Counted from the first letter of the stretch, positions 35,482 to 44,748 are shown. The stretch is DNA of 64,000 nt from an uncultured Pontibacter sp. (GCF_947492645.1 NZ_CANLMZ010000008.1:620001-684000), one strand, 5' to 3'. Made by a program: numbers and translations. The notes: generated from the sequence alone by a model not told the origin.

Positions 35482-36072
35482 TTATTTCTGTTCCCAATTA
35501 CCGTTAAATACAATCTCGCTTAGTGGCTTACGCTCGCGCGGCGAAAGCTCTCTGGCTTTTAGCTGCTCTGGCAATTGCTCCGGATCCCCTACATAACCTA
35601 CAGCACCCATCGCTACAGGCCCGAAGTCTTCCGGAATGCCTAATACCTCGCGCGCCTTGATTGCATTAAAACCGCCCATCATATGCACATGCAAATCAAG
35701 CTCTGTGGCTTGCAATAAAAGGTTGGCAGTTGCCATCCCTACATCGTGCCACGCAAACGCGTTCGGGCTCCCGTTAAAGTCATACGCATTTTTAGCAACC
35801 GATACAAAAAGCACAGGTGCATTTTGTGCCCATACCTGGTTTGCCTCTACCAGGCAGCTTAACAGGCGATCATAGGCTTCTTTATCTTCTTTAGTGGCAT
35901 AAATAAAGCGCCAGGGCTGTTCGTTCATGGCAGATGGGGCCCATCGAGCCGCCTCAAACAGCGACTCCAGTTGCTCCTGCTCTACCGGAGTATCAGCAAA
36001 AGCTCTTGGGCTCCAACGTTTCTCTATTAGGTTATGTACTGCTATTTTATTTTCTGTTGATGTCGGATTCAT
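35482..36072 (-). CDS. Nitroreductase family protein
   Basis: A 196-residue FMN-dependent NAD(P)H oxidoreductase. Typical segments are KRWSPRAFADTPVE near the N-terminus, ARWAPSAMNEQPWRFI (FMN-binding), and LLQATELDLHVHMMGGFNA. It likely reduces nitroaromatics or quinones. The frame is open to 36111, but the predicted transcription start lies near 36102, and the start at 36072 is the first that leaves a leader. The pirin gene follows eight bases on. Confidence 0.9.
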   Translation of the reverse strand: MNPTSTENKIAVHNLIEKRWSPRAFADTPVEQEQLESLFEAARWAPSAMNEQPWRFIYATKEDKEAYDRLLSCLVEANQVWAQNAPVLFVSVAKNAYDFNGSPNAFAWHDVGMATANLLLQATELDLHVHMMGGFNAIKAREVLGIPEDFGPVAMGAVGYVGDPEQLPEQLKARELSPRERKPLSEIVFNGNWEQK

Positions 36073-36108
36073 ACTTTGAATATTTTTAATCTTTGCTTCT
36101 TTGAAGCA

Positions 36109-36140
36109 CAAATTTAATGTACATACATTTAATGTACAAA
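36109..36140 (-). promoter_or_regulatory. Promoter with overlapping direct-repeat operator
   Basis: On the minus strand the -33 element TTTG (36137-36140) is followed after 20 bases by TAAATTTG (36109-36116), a full consensus pair. Two direct copies of TGTACATTAAAT (36112-36123 and 36127-36138, period 15) lie across the core promoter, a likely repressor site. TACATTAAATG also lies next to the Bcr/CflA leader promoter at 7164-7174. Confidence 0.6.
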
Positions 36141-36210
36141 CACAACATCAACTTTGTTTCAGGAGTTCCTGAATTATACTAACGTAATAAGATTACAGCA
36201 GAAATCAATC

Positions 36211-36238
36211 TAAAAAAATGGGGACTAATAAGTCCCCT
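36211..36238 (-). terminator. Terminator of the lipoprotein gene
   Basis: On the minus strand AGGGGACT pairs with AGTCCCC (36220-36237), followed by ATTTTTTTA. Confidence 0.7.
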
Positions 36239-36302
36239 CCAAGATGCTTTTGGTTAAAAGTACGGTAAGTTTGCTAAAGGTAGCTCCTGCCGTGGAATTG
36301 CA

Positions 36303-37127
36303 TTACTCGCATTTGTAAGTATAATGCGAACTTATACCCTTACCATCTTGATAGGATCTAGTAAAAGTTGCTAACTTCCCATCAGGCATTATTGTAAAAT
36401 GGCCAGTATATGAACCACTCTGTTGCACATTACCATTTTTATCATTCTGAATTAGGTTTGAGATAAAGTATTTAAAGGGATACCCCACACCTATGATCGT
36501 CTTTTTGTATGCGTCATCGCCATTATAGGGAATCTGATGGTTGCTATAGCTTATAAATTCTTCTGCATACATTACCTCATTCGCATCTACAAGTTCAACT
36601 TTGGTCATTAAGCCATTAGTATAATGGAAATTACGATGAAAAGTTAACGGTGTGTTTGAATAATAATTGAACCTGCGTTCTTGTATGGGTAAATTTTCGC
36701 TATTGTAAGTATATAAGACCCTCTCTTGCAGGCGTTCCGGCGAGGAGCCTTTACTGAAAGTCTCGCTCTTTATCATATTGCCAGCAATATTGTAGTTATA
36801 GTTAGTATAATATTCTGTTGCTCCGCCCTCTGTAAATGTTAGTTCGCGCTGTTCTAACTTTCCGTTGCTGTTGTATTTAAAAGTATAGTATGCAGTATAG
36901 TCTTGGGCAAGAAATTCAGTCAAAGCTATTAGCCGCTTTTGCTCGTCATACTCAAACTTGCTAAGGCTGTTGTTTATTCCGCTGTTTATGTGCTCAGTCC
37001 TTATTTCTGTAACAATGCATTTAGCCCCTGCTCCAATTTCTTCAGGCTCGGGGGTATCCCTCTCTTTAGTACAGGCGCACATAATAACCAGCATGCTCAG
37101 CAGAAAGTAGTGTAAGGATCTCTTCAT
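36303..37127 (-). CDS. Lipoprotein with YD/RHS-like strand repeats, unknown function
   Basis: A 274-residue lipoprotein starting MKRSLHYFLLSMLVIMCACT, with acylated Cys near residue 19. The mature part has repeated motifs of the type KFEYDEQKRLIALTEF, TFKYNSNGKLEQRELTF, NYNIAGNMIKSETF and HYTNGLMTKVEL, a Y-D-x-x-G/K-R-L pattern like degenerate YD repeats. These fold as beta strands. The frame is open to 37262, but the signal peptide fixes the start at 37127. Role unknown. Confidence 0.75.
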   Translation of the reverse strand: MKRSLHYFLLSMLVIMCACTKERDTPEPEEIGAGAKCIVTEIRTEHINSGINNSLSKFEYDEQKRLIALTEFLAQDYTAYYTFKYNSNGKLEQRELTFTEGGATEYYTNYNYNIAGNMIKSETFSKGSSPERLQERVLYTYNSENLPIQERRFNYYSNTPLTFHRNFHYTNGLMTKVELVDANEVMYAEEFISYSNHQIPYNGDDAYKKTIIGVGYPFKYFISNLIQNDKNGNVQQSGSYTGHFTIMPDGKLATFTRSYQDGKGISSHYTYKCE

Positions 37128-37210
37128 TTTAGTTGATAGCTTAATAAATACATAGATACCACAATACAAGTCCGAGTACAGCATTATATTAAAGTATAAA
37201 AGCGAATTGT

Positions 37211-37284
37211 CATTCTGGAAGAAACCTGGCAGAAGGGAGGTTAGCTGATGCGGCTTGCTCACAAGATCCTTTCAGGATGACAAA
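37211..37284. repeat. Short palindrome-ended intergenic repeat
   Basis: The ends TGTCATTCTGG and CAGGATGACA form imperfect inverted ends of a 70-bp stretch, with GATCCTTTCAGGATGAC near the right end. Similar GTCATC..GATGAC ends occur at 59346-59411 and partly inside 15425-15624. Confidence 0.5.
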
Positions 37285-37357
37285 ATAATGCAAACTAACT
37301 CTGTTCTTCAACTTAATCAGATTAGTGTTCCACTAAATAAAGTATGCGAAAATAGGT

Positions 37358-37927
37358 TTACTTGCCCAGCTTTCTTAACGCCAGCAGGCAAAGCGCTACG
37401 GAGCCAGATACACATATTTTCCCACTCAGTACCAAACTCTCTATATCAGCTAGCGGTACTTTTAATACTTCTATATTTTCGCTTTCGTCCAGGTCCTGCT
37501 CAGCTATTTTGTAGGCATTGCGGGCCAGGTAAAAAAATATCTTGTTTGTGTCTTTGGTGGGGTTATCAATTACTTCTGCCACCAGCTCCACATCATCCGA
37601 AGTATAACCGGTTTCTTCCAGCAGTTCACGTTTTGCTGCTGCCTCCGGATGCTTTTCATGGTCATCAACAACGCCACCGGGCAGTTCTATAAAAACACCG
37701 GCTGCCGCATGTTTGTACTGCCGCACAAATATTACTTCGTTATCCTTGGTAACCGGAAAAGTAAGCACCACGTTTGGTCGTACGCTCACGTAGTAATCAT
37801 CCATTACCTTTCCATTTGGCAACTCCACTTCGTCGCGGCGCAGCTTGTACCATTTCTCATCAAAAACCAATTCGGATTTGAGCACTTTCCAGTGCTTTGT
37901 ACTTGGGGTGTGTTTGTTTGCAGACAT
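37358..37927 (-). CDS. NUDIX hydrolase (ADP-ribose pyrophosphatase-like)
   Basis: A 189-residue NUDIX enzyme. The Nudix box is GGVVDDHEKHPEAAAKRELLEETGY, in two parts GGVVDDHEKHPEAAAK and RELLEETGY, with one extra residue between Glu and Arg-Glu compared with the standard spacing. Flanking segments (VVLTFPVTKDNEVIFVRQYK and ADIESLVLSGKICVSGS) suit ADP-ribose or sugar-nucleotide hydrolases of this group. It would clean up nucleoside diphosphate derivatives. Substrate is uncertain. Confidence 0.88.
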   Translation of the reverse strand: MSANKHTPSTKHWKVLKSELVFDEKWYKLRRDEVELPNGKVMDDYYVSVRPNVVLTFPVTKDNEVIFVRQYKHAAAGVFIELPGGVVDDHEKHPEAAAKRELLEETGYTSDDVELVAEVIDNPTKDTNKIFFYLARNAYKIAEQDLDESENIEVLKVPLADIESLVLSGKICVSGSVALCLLALRKLGK

Positions 37928-38118
37928 GCTTGCAAGTTAAATTAATCGACGTAAAAAAAGCCACACTTACTCTGCAGCAAGCGCGGCGATGCTATGGGTT
38001 GAAAAAGCTTTTAAAGAGAGTTAAAAAAATTCAGCACATAAACTATTACAGTTCAAAGCATTAAGCCAAACCTATACTTTATTTGCAGTTTGGTTGATTT
38101 TGCCTCTATACTCATACT

Positions 38119-38940
38119 TTATTTTTGCCCGTTCTGGTTAACCATATAAGTGTTCTTTTCGGCTACTTTGGCTTTTACAGCCTCCTGCCAGTCCTGGCCG
38201 GTAGCAGACAGATACTCTGATATGTTCCATTCCTGTTGCTGCTTTAGCGCCTCATCCACTTCCAGGATGTATAACTCATGCCCCGGTTGCAACTTTACCT
38301 TAAACCCGCAGGACCGCAGCATCGCTTCGATGGCAGCATGGTTAGGTGCCCACCAGTTGGTAATATCGCCGGCCATGCGTTTCTCGATAAAGGCCATTTT
38401 GGGCCAGCCCGCTTCGAGCATGCGCTGGCGGTCGTTTATTTCAAAATCATCGGGTACGTTGGCTACCTCTTTTCCGGGCATGGTCAGGGTTTGGAACACC
38501 ATCATGTTGCGGCACTTCTGCGCAAGTATATCCAATGAAAGTAGTGGGTAACGCAGGTGGTAAAGTACACCCATGTACCAGATCAAGTCGAATTGGCGGT
38601 CCAGGCGCGCCACATCGTATACCTGCACCTGTTTAAGTTCTATCTTGTCTTCCAAACCGAACTGCTTTGCCGCCCACGCTGCCTGGCGCAGGTAGTGCGG
38701 GTCTACATCAATGCCCAGCACATTGGCCCCACGCTTGGCCAGCTCTATACTATAAAACCCGGCGTTGCAGCCAATATCCAGCACTTCCCAACCGGCCAGG
38801 TCCTTGGGTATGTTTGGCTCCAATTCCTTCCATTTAAAGTATGGGAAATCTCCTAAAAAATGATTTGGTGCTGTTTGCTCTCCGCTTGGAAGGTGTAAAT
38901 TATGGAACCAGGGGCCCAGCTGCGTTATCTCTTGCTGCAT
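38119..38940 (-). CDS. SAM-dependent methyltransferase of the glycoconjugate cluster
   Basis: A 273-residue class I methyltransferase. The SAM motif is LDIGCNAGFYSIELAKRG (from about residue 54), followed by GIDVDPHYLRQAAWAAKQFG. Its overall pattern (KWKELEPNIPKDLAG and YHLRYPLLSLDIL) resembles the CmoB/mo5U34-like branch, but the gene stands beside glycosyltransferases, and a related family (TIGR04290, from memory) is known from such clusters. A sugar or a lipid head is a likelier substrate than tRNA. It lies after a terminator, so it may have its own promoter. Confidence 0.8.
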   Translation of the reverse strand: MQQEITQLGPWFHNLHLPSGEQTAPNHFLGDFPYFKWKELEPNIPKDLAGWEVLDIGCNAGFYSIELAKRGANVLGIDVDPHYLRQAAWAAKQFGLEDKIELKQVQVYDVARLDRQFDLIWYMGVLYHLRYPLLSLDILAQKCRNMMVFQTLTMPGKEVANVPDDFEINDRQRMLEAGWPKMAFIEKRMAGDITNWWAPNHAAIEAMLRSCGFKVKLQPGHELYILEVDEALKQQQEWNISEYLSATGQDWQEAVKAKVAEKNTYMVNQNGQK

Positions 38941-39007
38941 TATAATTTTGTGTGATTTAATGAGCGAATTCGTATCAGCTTACGCAGGTGCAGCGGCTAA
39001 TGATACA

Positions 39008-39041
39008 AATAAAAAAGGGCGCCTTGTTTGGGCTACCCTTT
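39008..39041 (-). terminator. Terminator after the CgeB-like gene triplet
   Basis: On the minus strand AAAGGG (39036-39041) pairs with CCCTTT (39014-39019), with an inner GCC/GGC pair, followed by TTTTTATT. It separates the triplet from the methyltransferase gene. Confidence 0.7.
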
Positions 39042-39066
39042 ATCACGTGATATGTTTTTGATACGG

Positions 39067-40167
39067 TTAAACCGCAACAGAGGCTGCATTAATTTTCATT
39101 TTCTTAACCGTCATCAATTTTTCGGAATACGCTATCAGTTCCTGTGCACGATGGGCAGCTGTATGGTTTTGCAGTACCTTTCGTCGTGCGCGCTCCCCAA
39201 TCAGCTTTCGTTCCGACTTACATATCTCGCGCAGATATTTTAGTGTGTCTTTTGAAGAATGTGACACTAGTATTTCCTCGCCTATCTTGAAGAAACTGTC
39301 CAAACCATCCCAGTAATCTGAGATGATAGGCGTACAGCAAGCTGCCGCTTCGAACAGTCGCACACTCGGTGAGTACCCTGCCTTTATCATATCGGCACGG
39401 GTAATATTTTGGGTGAAGCGCTGGCTGTTGTAAAATTTCCTGTGATCTGCTGGTGGCAGGTGGTGTATATGCTGCGTGTTTTCCGGCCACTCTATACTTT
39501 CCGGGTACTGCGGGCCAGCCACTACAAACCTGCCTGCTGGCCATTGGCGTGCCGCATCCAGCATCAGCTTTTCCAGCGGCGGCTGGCGGTCGTCGGAGTA
39601 TGTGCCCAGGTAGCCAAGGTCCCACTTTATCTCTGTTAGCTCTGGATAGTATAGCGTTGGATCAAAAGAGCAGTACAGCGGCCTTGCCATTGGTGAACCA
39701 TACTTTTTTTCCAGCACATCCAGCATTGGGCCGCCCGTAAACGACAAGTATAAATCATACTTCGGTATCAGGTTTGGGTGCAGGTATTCGTAGTCTTCGC
39801 GCTCCAGCTTTGCCAGTGTAACCGGTGTATCGATGTCGTAAAAGGATTTGACGCCCTGGGCCGTTTTGATCACCCACTCTCCTACCTGCACGCCCTCCGG
39901 CACATAAGAACCTACCATTACAAAATCTGCCTCGCGCACCTGCTCGGTAAAGCGAGATTTAAGATCATCCAGCGAAGTATAAAGCTCCAGCTGGCAGTAT
40001 TCCGGGTTTGGTAAGTCGCGGCTGTTGGCATACCACGGCACATCGCGCTCCAGAAACAATACCTGGTGCCCCTGGTTATTCAGCTCTCGCACCAAGCCTC
40101 TGAAGGTAGTAGCGTGGCCATTGCCCCAGCTGGAGGTGATCGATAAACCTAGTATAACGATGTTCAT
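39067..40167 (-). CDS. CgeB-like glycosyltransferase, tandem copy 3
   Basis: A 366-residue GT-B-like protein with an N-terminal domain (SSWGNGHATTFRGLVRELNN and GHQVLFLERDVPWYANSRD) and a C-terminal Glyco_trans_1_2-like domain (YSPSVRLFEAAACCTPIISD). The C-terminal motif RLFEAA..C..PIISDYW contains the conserved Glu that contacts the donor nucleotide. CgeB is a spore-crust protein in Bacillus, but here the relatives serve a polymer or glycolipid. The start overlaps the preceding gene by four bases, implying translational coupling. Confidence 0.85.
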   Translation of the reverse strand: MNIVILGLSITSSWGNGHATTFRGLVRELNNQGHQVLFLERDVPWYANSRDLPNPEYCQLELYTSLDDLKSRFTEQVREADFVMVGSYVPEGVQVGEWVIKTAQGVKSFYDIDTPVTLAKLEREDYEYLHPNLIPKYDLYLSFTGGPMLDVLEKKYGSPMARPLYCSFDPTLYYPELTEIKWDLGYLGTYSDDRQPPLEKLMLDAARQWPAGRFVVAGPQYPESIEWPENTQHIHHLPPADHRKFYNSQRFTQNITRADMIKAGYSPSVRLFEAAACCTPIISDYWDGLDSFFKIGEEILVSHSSKDTLKYLREICKSERKLIGERARRKVLQNHTAAHRAQELIAYSEKLMTVKKMKINAASVAV

Positions 40168-41270
40168 GCCAATGCTTCGTTTGGTTGTTTTACTTTAGAA
40201 TAAAGCAGTTTCTCGAGTTGCTCAGCCCTATGGTTGTAGGTATGCGCCGATCGTACTTTCTTATACGCAGCTTCTCCGATTGCTTTTGCTTTTTCTTCGG
40301 TCAGGTTGGCAAGTATGGCAGCAACTTCGGCTCCGTCTTTGGCTACCAAAATTTCCTTATCCGGCTCAAAAAAGAAACTGATGCCTTCCCAATAATCGGT
40401 GATGATGCAGGCACCTGCACCGGCTGCCTCGAATACGCGTGTGGCCGGCGAGAAACCGTAGCGTGCCATACTTTCGCGGCTGATGTTGAGCACGGCTTTT
40501 GGCGTGCAGTTAAAGGCGTTGTGGTCGTTGGTATATACGTGGCCGATGTAGGTTACATTATCCGGCATCTGCTTATCGCCCCATCCGCTGCCGCCGATGA
40601 TAAATTTCTTGTTCGGCTCCAGCGCCGCCGGCTTCAGGAAAAACTCATCTACGCGGGCCTCACGGTCTGGTAAACGGTTTCCTAAAAAGGCAAGATCGGC
40701 ATCAAACTTAGGGTCCGGACCGACTGGGAAGTGTGTAGCCGTATCCAGGGCATTATAGATCGGCACGCATTTTTTTGCTCCCAACGCTTCATAAGCATTT
40801 ACCACAGGGTCGCCTCCGCCGTAGGTTAAAATCATGTCGTATTGCGGGATCAGCTGCAGGAAAGGATCGTTCGGGTTGTTGTGCACACGATCTAAGGTAG
40901 CAGGGGCATCTACATCCCAAAACACCACCAGGCGCTCATCGGTCTGCAGCTTTAGTACCTCACGCTCCAGCAGTTCATCGAACACACCCACGCCGCTGGC
41001 TTTTACTACCATGTCGGCCTCTTTGGCATCTTCTAAACACTTGTAGGCTGCTTCTTCTGTAGCCTCGTACACCACTACTTTTGCCCAGTCCGGGTCGTCT
41101 ATGTCGCGGTTTTGCTGGCGGTTGTAGGCATCAGGCTCGTAAAAAGTAACCTGGTGGCCACGCTCACTCAGGGCACGCACTATGCCACGGTAATAGGTGG
41201 CGGCACCGTTCCAGTAAGCAGATACTAAACTGGATCCAAAGAAAGCGATGTTCAGTTTTTTACTCTTCAT
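40164..41270 (-). CDS. CgeB-like glycosyltransferase, tandem copy 2
   Basis: A 368-residue paralogue with WNGAATYYRGIVRALSERGHQ at the N-terminus and the donor-site segment RYGFSPATRVFEAAGAGACI near residue 275. It begins inside the end of copy 1 (11-base overlap) and overlaps copy 3 by four bases, so the three are co-translated. The three copies share layout but differ throughout, so the duplication is old and their acceptors probably differ. Confidence 0.85.
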   Translation of the reverse strand: MKSKKLNIAFFGSSLVSAYWNGAATYYRGIVRALSERGHQVTFYEPDAYNRQQNRDIDDPDWAKVVVYEATEEAAYKCLEDAKEADMVVKASGVGVFDELLEREVLKLQTDERLVVFWDVDAPATLDRVHNNPNDPFLQLIPQYDMILTYGGGDPVVNAYEALGAKKCVPIYNALDTATHFPVGPDPKFDADLAFLGNRLPDREARVDEFFLKPAALEPNKKFIIGGSGWGDKQMPDNVTYIGHVYTNDHNAFNCTPKAVLNISRESMARYGFSPATRVFEAAGAGACIITDYWEGISFFFEPDKEILVAKDGAEVAAILANLTEEKAKAIGEAAYKKVRSAHTYNHRAEQLEKLLYSKVKQPNEALA

Positions 41271-42402
41271 GGAGGGCTTGCTCTTTTGTGGTGAGATAGA
41301 TTTTTGCTTCGCTTATACCCAACTGCTCACATACTTTCTCCAGTTCATCTACACGGTGGGCGCAGGTATGGCGGCTGTGGATGGTATGAAAACCGCGGCC
41401 CGAAACTTCGCAGGCTTTTTGCGGATCGTTAAGAATGGCTTGCAGGTGCTGCTTCATTTCCTCTCCTGTTCTGGCAACCAAAAAGTCCTCGCCTGGAGTA
41501 AACAGATTTTCAGCATCATCCCAGGGCGAAGAAATGAGCGGTATGCCACAGGCCATCGCCTCGAACGGACGAATAGTAGGAATACCTGGCAGCGCCTCTA
41601 CATAAGGCCTGCGCGGCACATGTACGGTTACTTTATACTTTGCAAATTCTTCCGGGGCTTTATAGTTCGGCAACCACCCACCGTATTCTATACCAGCGTC
41701 AGCTAAAGCCTTACGCGCATGTTCCGGGTATCTGACGCCGTAGATTTTCGCTTTCAGGCCCAGTTCTTTTACCGGGTTAATCAAAAACTCATGCAGCTCT
41801 GCGGTACGCTCTTCATCGCCCCAATTGCCGATCCAAACCAAGTCGCCTTCGTATGCTTTTCTCTCGTGCGGAAAAAACACAGCGGTATCAGCGGCTTCAT
41901 GCCAGGTCCAGGCTTTTTTGGTCCAGCGTTCCTGCAAGTATAAATCGCGTATCTTCTGCCCGAATGCCAATACACCATCATAATGCGTTAAATCATACTT
42001 GGCCATACTTTCACGCTCGGTCACGGCGCGGTGGTGGGTATCATGGAACAGCAGTTTATACTTGCCGGCTTTGGCACGGTGCTCGCCTATGCGCTTCACC
42101 AATTCATGCTCGTTCCATTCGTGTACCAGCACCAGGTCGGCGTTGCGCAGCACGGCATCCAGTTTCATACTTTTGAGGTTATAAAAATTAGTGCTGATGC
42201 CAGGGTAGTATTGCTGTAGTTCGTCCAGCTTTTCGTTGCCGTAGCCTTCTACCAGGTTCTGTAAACTCCAGCCATTTTCAGGCTCATATACCTGCACCTG
42301 GTGTCCCCGCCCTTCAAGCTCTTTTACAATGCCTCTTAAAAAGTGTGCATTGCCGTGGTTCCAGTCCGACAGTATGGAGTGGTAAAAAAGGACGATATTC
42401 AT
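41260..42402 (-). CDS. CgeB-like glycosyltransferase, tandem copy 1
   Basis: A 380-residue paralogue beginning MNIVLFYHSILSDWNHGNAH; the open frame extends to 42483, but this Met aligns with the starts of the other two copies. Features are FLRGIVKELEGRGHQVQVYE and the donor-site segment IRPFEAMACGIPLISSPWDD. About 190 bp separate it from the GT4 gene upstream (113 bp if the longer frame were used), which leaves room for a promoter or a processing site in the middle of the cluster. Confidence 0.85.
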   Translation of the reverse strand: MNIVLFYHSILSDWNHGNAHFLRGIVKELEGRGHQVQVYEPENGWSLQNLVEGYGNEKLDELQQYYPGISTNFYNLKSMKLDAVLRNADLVLVHEWNEHELVKRIGEHRAKAGKYKLLFHDTHHRAVTERESMAKYDLTHYDGVLAFGQKIRDLYLQERWTKKAWTWHEAADTAVFFPHERKAYEGDLVWIGNWGDEERTAELHEFLINPVKELGLKAKIYGVRYPEHARKALADAGIEYGGWLPNYKAPEEFAKYKVTVHVPRRPYVEALPGIPTIRPFEAMACGIPLISSPWDDAENLFTPGEDFLVARTGEEMKQHLQAILNDPQKACEVSGRGFHTIHSRHTCAHRVDELEKVCEQLGISEAKIYLTTKEQALHEE

Positions 42403-42596
42403 TTGGTGTTTGTTGTTCGTTATTTGTTGTTGGATTGGGAAGTTTTGAATCTGGCCTCTGCCGTTATTGTGACTTATGACCAATAACCTCCTTGACAGCA
42501 GATTATTACTGTTATTTAGGCTAAAGCTGTTTAAGCTGTTGCTGAAACACGCATCAATGGCAAGCGCCTGATTCCCATTAATTTAATCGTTCAAAA

Positions 42597-43697
42597 TTAA
42601 ACCGTTACAGTCTGCTTCATTATCTGGCGGTAAATGTGGTCGTAATCCTGGCCCATAGGCGTAGCGGCATACCCATGAGAGCGTTTAACGGCACGGCAGG
42701 CCATGATATTTCTTGAGAACTCATCGGCGATCAAGCTTTTAATGCTATCGCAAAGCTCATCGGCACTATTCGGATTGACATACTTTGCGGCATTGCCCCA
42801 TACTTCTATCAGGCTATCTGTTTTGCCAACCACCAAAGCACAACCCGACATGGCCGCCTCCAGAATTGTTAAGCCAAACGGCTCATACTTGGCAGGCAAC
42901 GCGTAAATAGATGCCCTGGAAAGCCAGTCTGATACTTCTTTTTCGGATAACTGCCCCAGGAAGTGCACGTTCTCCAGTTCTACTGTTTTACCGGTTGCTG
43001 GGTGTTTATCGTCGCCGGCAATATATACCGGCCAGCTTAGCTCTGAGGCAATGTGCGCCAGCATCGAGATATTTTTAGCCTCGTCCCAGACGCGGCCCAT
43101 GCTAAACACAAAAGGCTCTTTTTTACCAAACTGGAAGCCATGCTGCCCACGGCCATTGTAAATAACAGCGCTTCTCTTAAATGGCCCGTAAAGTGCGGTT
43201 GCCTGGTTCATCATGGCCTGCGTTGGGGCTACAACCATATCGGCTGCCTGCAAACCTTTTGTTACTAACTCCTTATACTTTTTCCAGCTTTGAGGCGCAT
43301 CTTCTTCTTTCACGGCCTTCCACCACGACAGCACACACGAATGAACCACCACTACAGTTGGCACTCCAAAATCCAAAGCGCCATGCACCATACTGTTTAG
43401 GTGCACCAGGTCCGGCTGCACCTGTTCTTTTAAATCCAGTAGCCACTTTCCGGCTTTCTCCACATCATCCCAGGCATCCTCCATCCACTCCAGCTTAAAA
43501 CTGCTTTCATATACCGTAAGGTTGTCTATTTCTTCGGCTTGCCGGTGCTGCTCTTCGGTTAAAGGCGCGCCCATGGTAGCCAGCGCTACTTCGGTTTTAA
43601 ATGCTGCCAGGGCTTTAATTAGCTCCAGCGAATAATTCCAGACGCCGCCTACTGTGTCTGCCGTCATCAATATTTTTGAAGGGTGATGTGCTTCCAT
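42597..43697 (-). CDS. GT4 family glycosyltransferase
   Basis: A 366-residue retaining GT-B glycosyltransferase. Landmarks are MTADTVGGVWNYSLELIKAL at the N-terminus, DLVHLNSMVHGALDF, and the C-terminal donor motif KYEPFGLTILEAAMSGCALV, the E-x7-E pattern of GT4. The acceptor and donor are unknown. The gene starts four bases after the oxidoreductase stop, so it is in the same operon. Confidence 0.92.
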   Translation of the reverse strand: MEAHHPSKILMTADTVGGVWNYSLELIKALAAFKTEVALATMGAPLTEEQHRQAEEIDNLTVYESSFKLEWMEDAWDDVEKAGKWLLDLKEQVQPDLVHLNSMVHGALDFGVPTVVVVHSCVLSWWKAVKEEDAPQSWKKYKELVTKGLQAADMVVAPTQAMMNQATALYGPFKRSAVIYNGRGQHGFQFGKKEPFVFSMGRVWDEAKNISMLAHIASELSWPVYIAGDDKHPATGKTVELENVHFLGQLSEKEVSDWLSRASIYALPAKYEPFGLTILEAAMSGCALVVGKTDSLIEVWGNAAKYVNPNSADELCDSIKSLIADEFSRNIMACRAVKRSHGYAATPMGQDYDHIYRQIMKQTVTV

Positions 43698-43701
43698 AAT
43701 C

Positions 43702-44745
43702 TTATCTTCCGTAAATTTTATCTAATACTTCTGCTACCTTAATAAATTGATCTGCTTTCTCATCGAAGCCCTCTCCTTTTGCAACACGCTCGGCCCACAC
43801 AACGCCGGCACGTCCCATCCATTCGTCTGGCGGTGCGCACAGTTGTTCTGTTTTGGTACCGTAGTAGCGTTCTGCCACAAAATCGTAGAAAGAGCCATTT
43901 ATATTTTTGAAGGCTACGCCTCCCTCGGTGCCGTAAAACGTGGCGCTGATGATGGCTTCCTGGCCGGCTGGTAAGTTCCAGGAGCAGCTTAGCTGCACGT
44001 GCGTGTTACCTTCCAGTTCTATACTTGCCGTGGCATAGTCTTCTACCTTGCCCTCAGCCATACTTATGGGTTTGCCTTTGGCAAATAATTGGCTGTGTAC
44101 CTGTTTCACCTCAGGGAAGTTAAGGCTCCACAAGGCCAAGTCTACCAGGTGCACGCCCAAGTCTATCACGCAGCCGCCACCTGAAAGTTTCTGCTCGTAA
44201 AACCAGGCTTTATCAGGCCCGTAAGCGTTGTGGAATACTAGCTCGACAGCATAGATCTGCCCCAGGTCACCGCTTTGCACTACGTTGTATACTTGCTGCA
44301 TGGCTGCGGTAAACCTGTAAGACAGGTCTACGTCCAACAGCTTGTTCTGTGCCCGCGCCGCCTCTACCACACGCTTGGTTTCCTCTACGTTGCGGCCTAG
44401 TGGCTTTTGGCAAAAGACGGCTTTACCGGCCTCTAACGTAAGTATACTTTGCTCTGCATGGAAGGCACTTGGCGTGGCTATTACAATGGCATCCACCTCC
44501 GGCTCCTGCAGCATGGCCTCCAGCGAGTTTACCTGTTTTGCTTCGGGGGCACTTCTTATGGCTTCTTCAGCATTCTGGGTAGCGGTATCCGAGATAAAGG
44601 CCACTTCGCCAGCACCTTTGTTAGCTATTGCCTCCATGCGGTTTCGGCCAATCCAGCCAACGCCCAAAAAGCCCAGCTTGGGTTTAGAAGAAGATGAAGA
44701 AGAAGCTGTAACAGCCGTTCCGTTTTCAAGTATAGTTTCCTGCAT
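43702..44745 (-). CDS. Gfo/Idh/MocA family sugar oxidoreductase
   Basis: A 347-residue NAD(P)-dependent sugar dehydrogenase. The Rossmann motif is LGFLGVGWIGRNRMEAI, the cofactor-site motif is CQKPLG (usually EKP, here QKP), and the catalytic segment is GGGCVIDLGVHLVDLALW with Asp and His. Family members oxidise or isomerise sugar 3- or 4-hydroxyls. Three bases separate it from the dehydrogenase gene. It could prepare a keto-sugar for the epimerases. Confidence 0.92.
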   Translation of the reverse strand: MQETILENGTAVTASSSSSSKPKLGFLGVGWIGRNRMEAIANKGAGEVAFISDTATQNAEEAIRSAPEAKQVNSLEAMLQEPEVDAIVIATPSAFHAEQSILTLEAGKAVFCQKPLGRNVEETKRVVEAARAQNKLLDVDLSYRFTAAMQQVYNVVQSGDLGQIYAVELVFHNAYGPDKAWFYEQKLSGGGCVIDLGVHLVDLALWSLNFPEVKQVHSQLFAKGKPISMAEGKVEDYATASIELEGNTHVQLSCSWNLPAGQEAIISATFYGTEGGVAFKNINGSFYDFVAERYYGTKTEQLCAPPDEWMGRAGVVWAERVAKGEGFDEKADQFIKVAEVLDKIYGR

Positions 44746-44748
44746 TGC

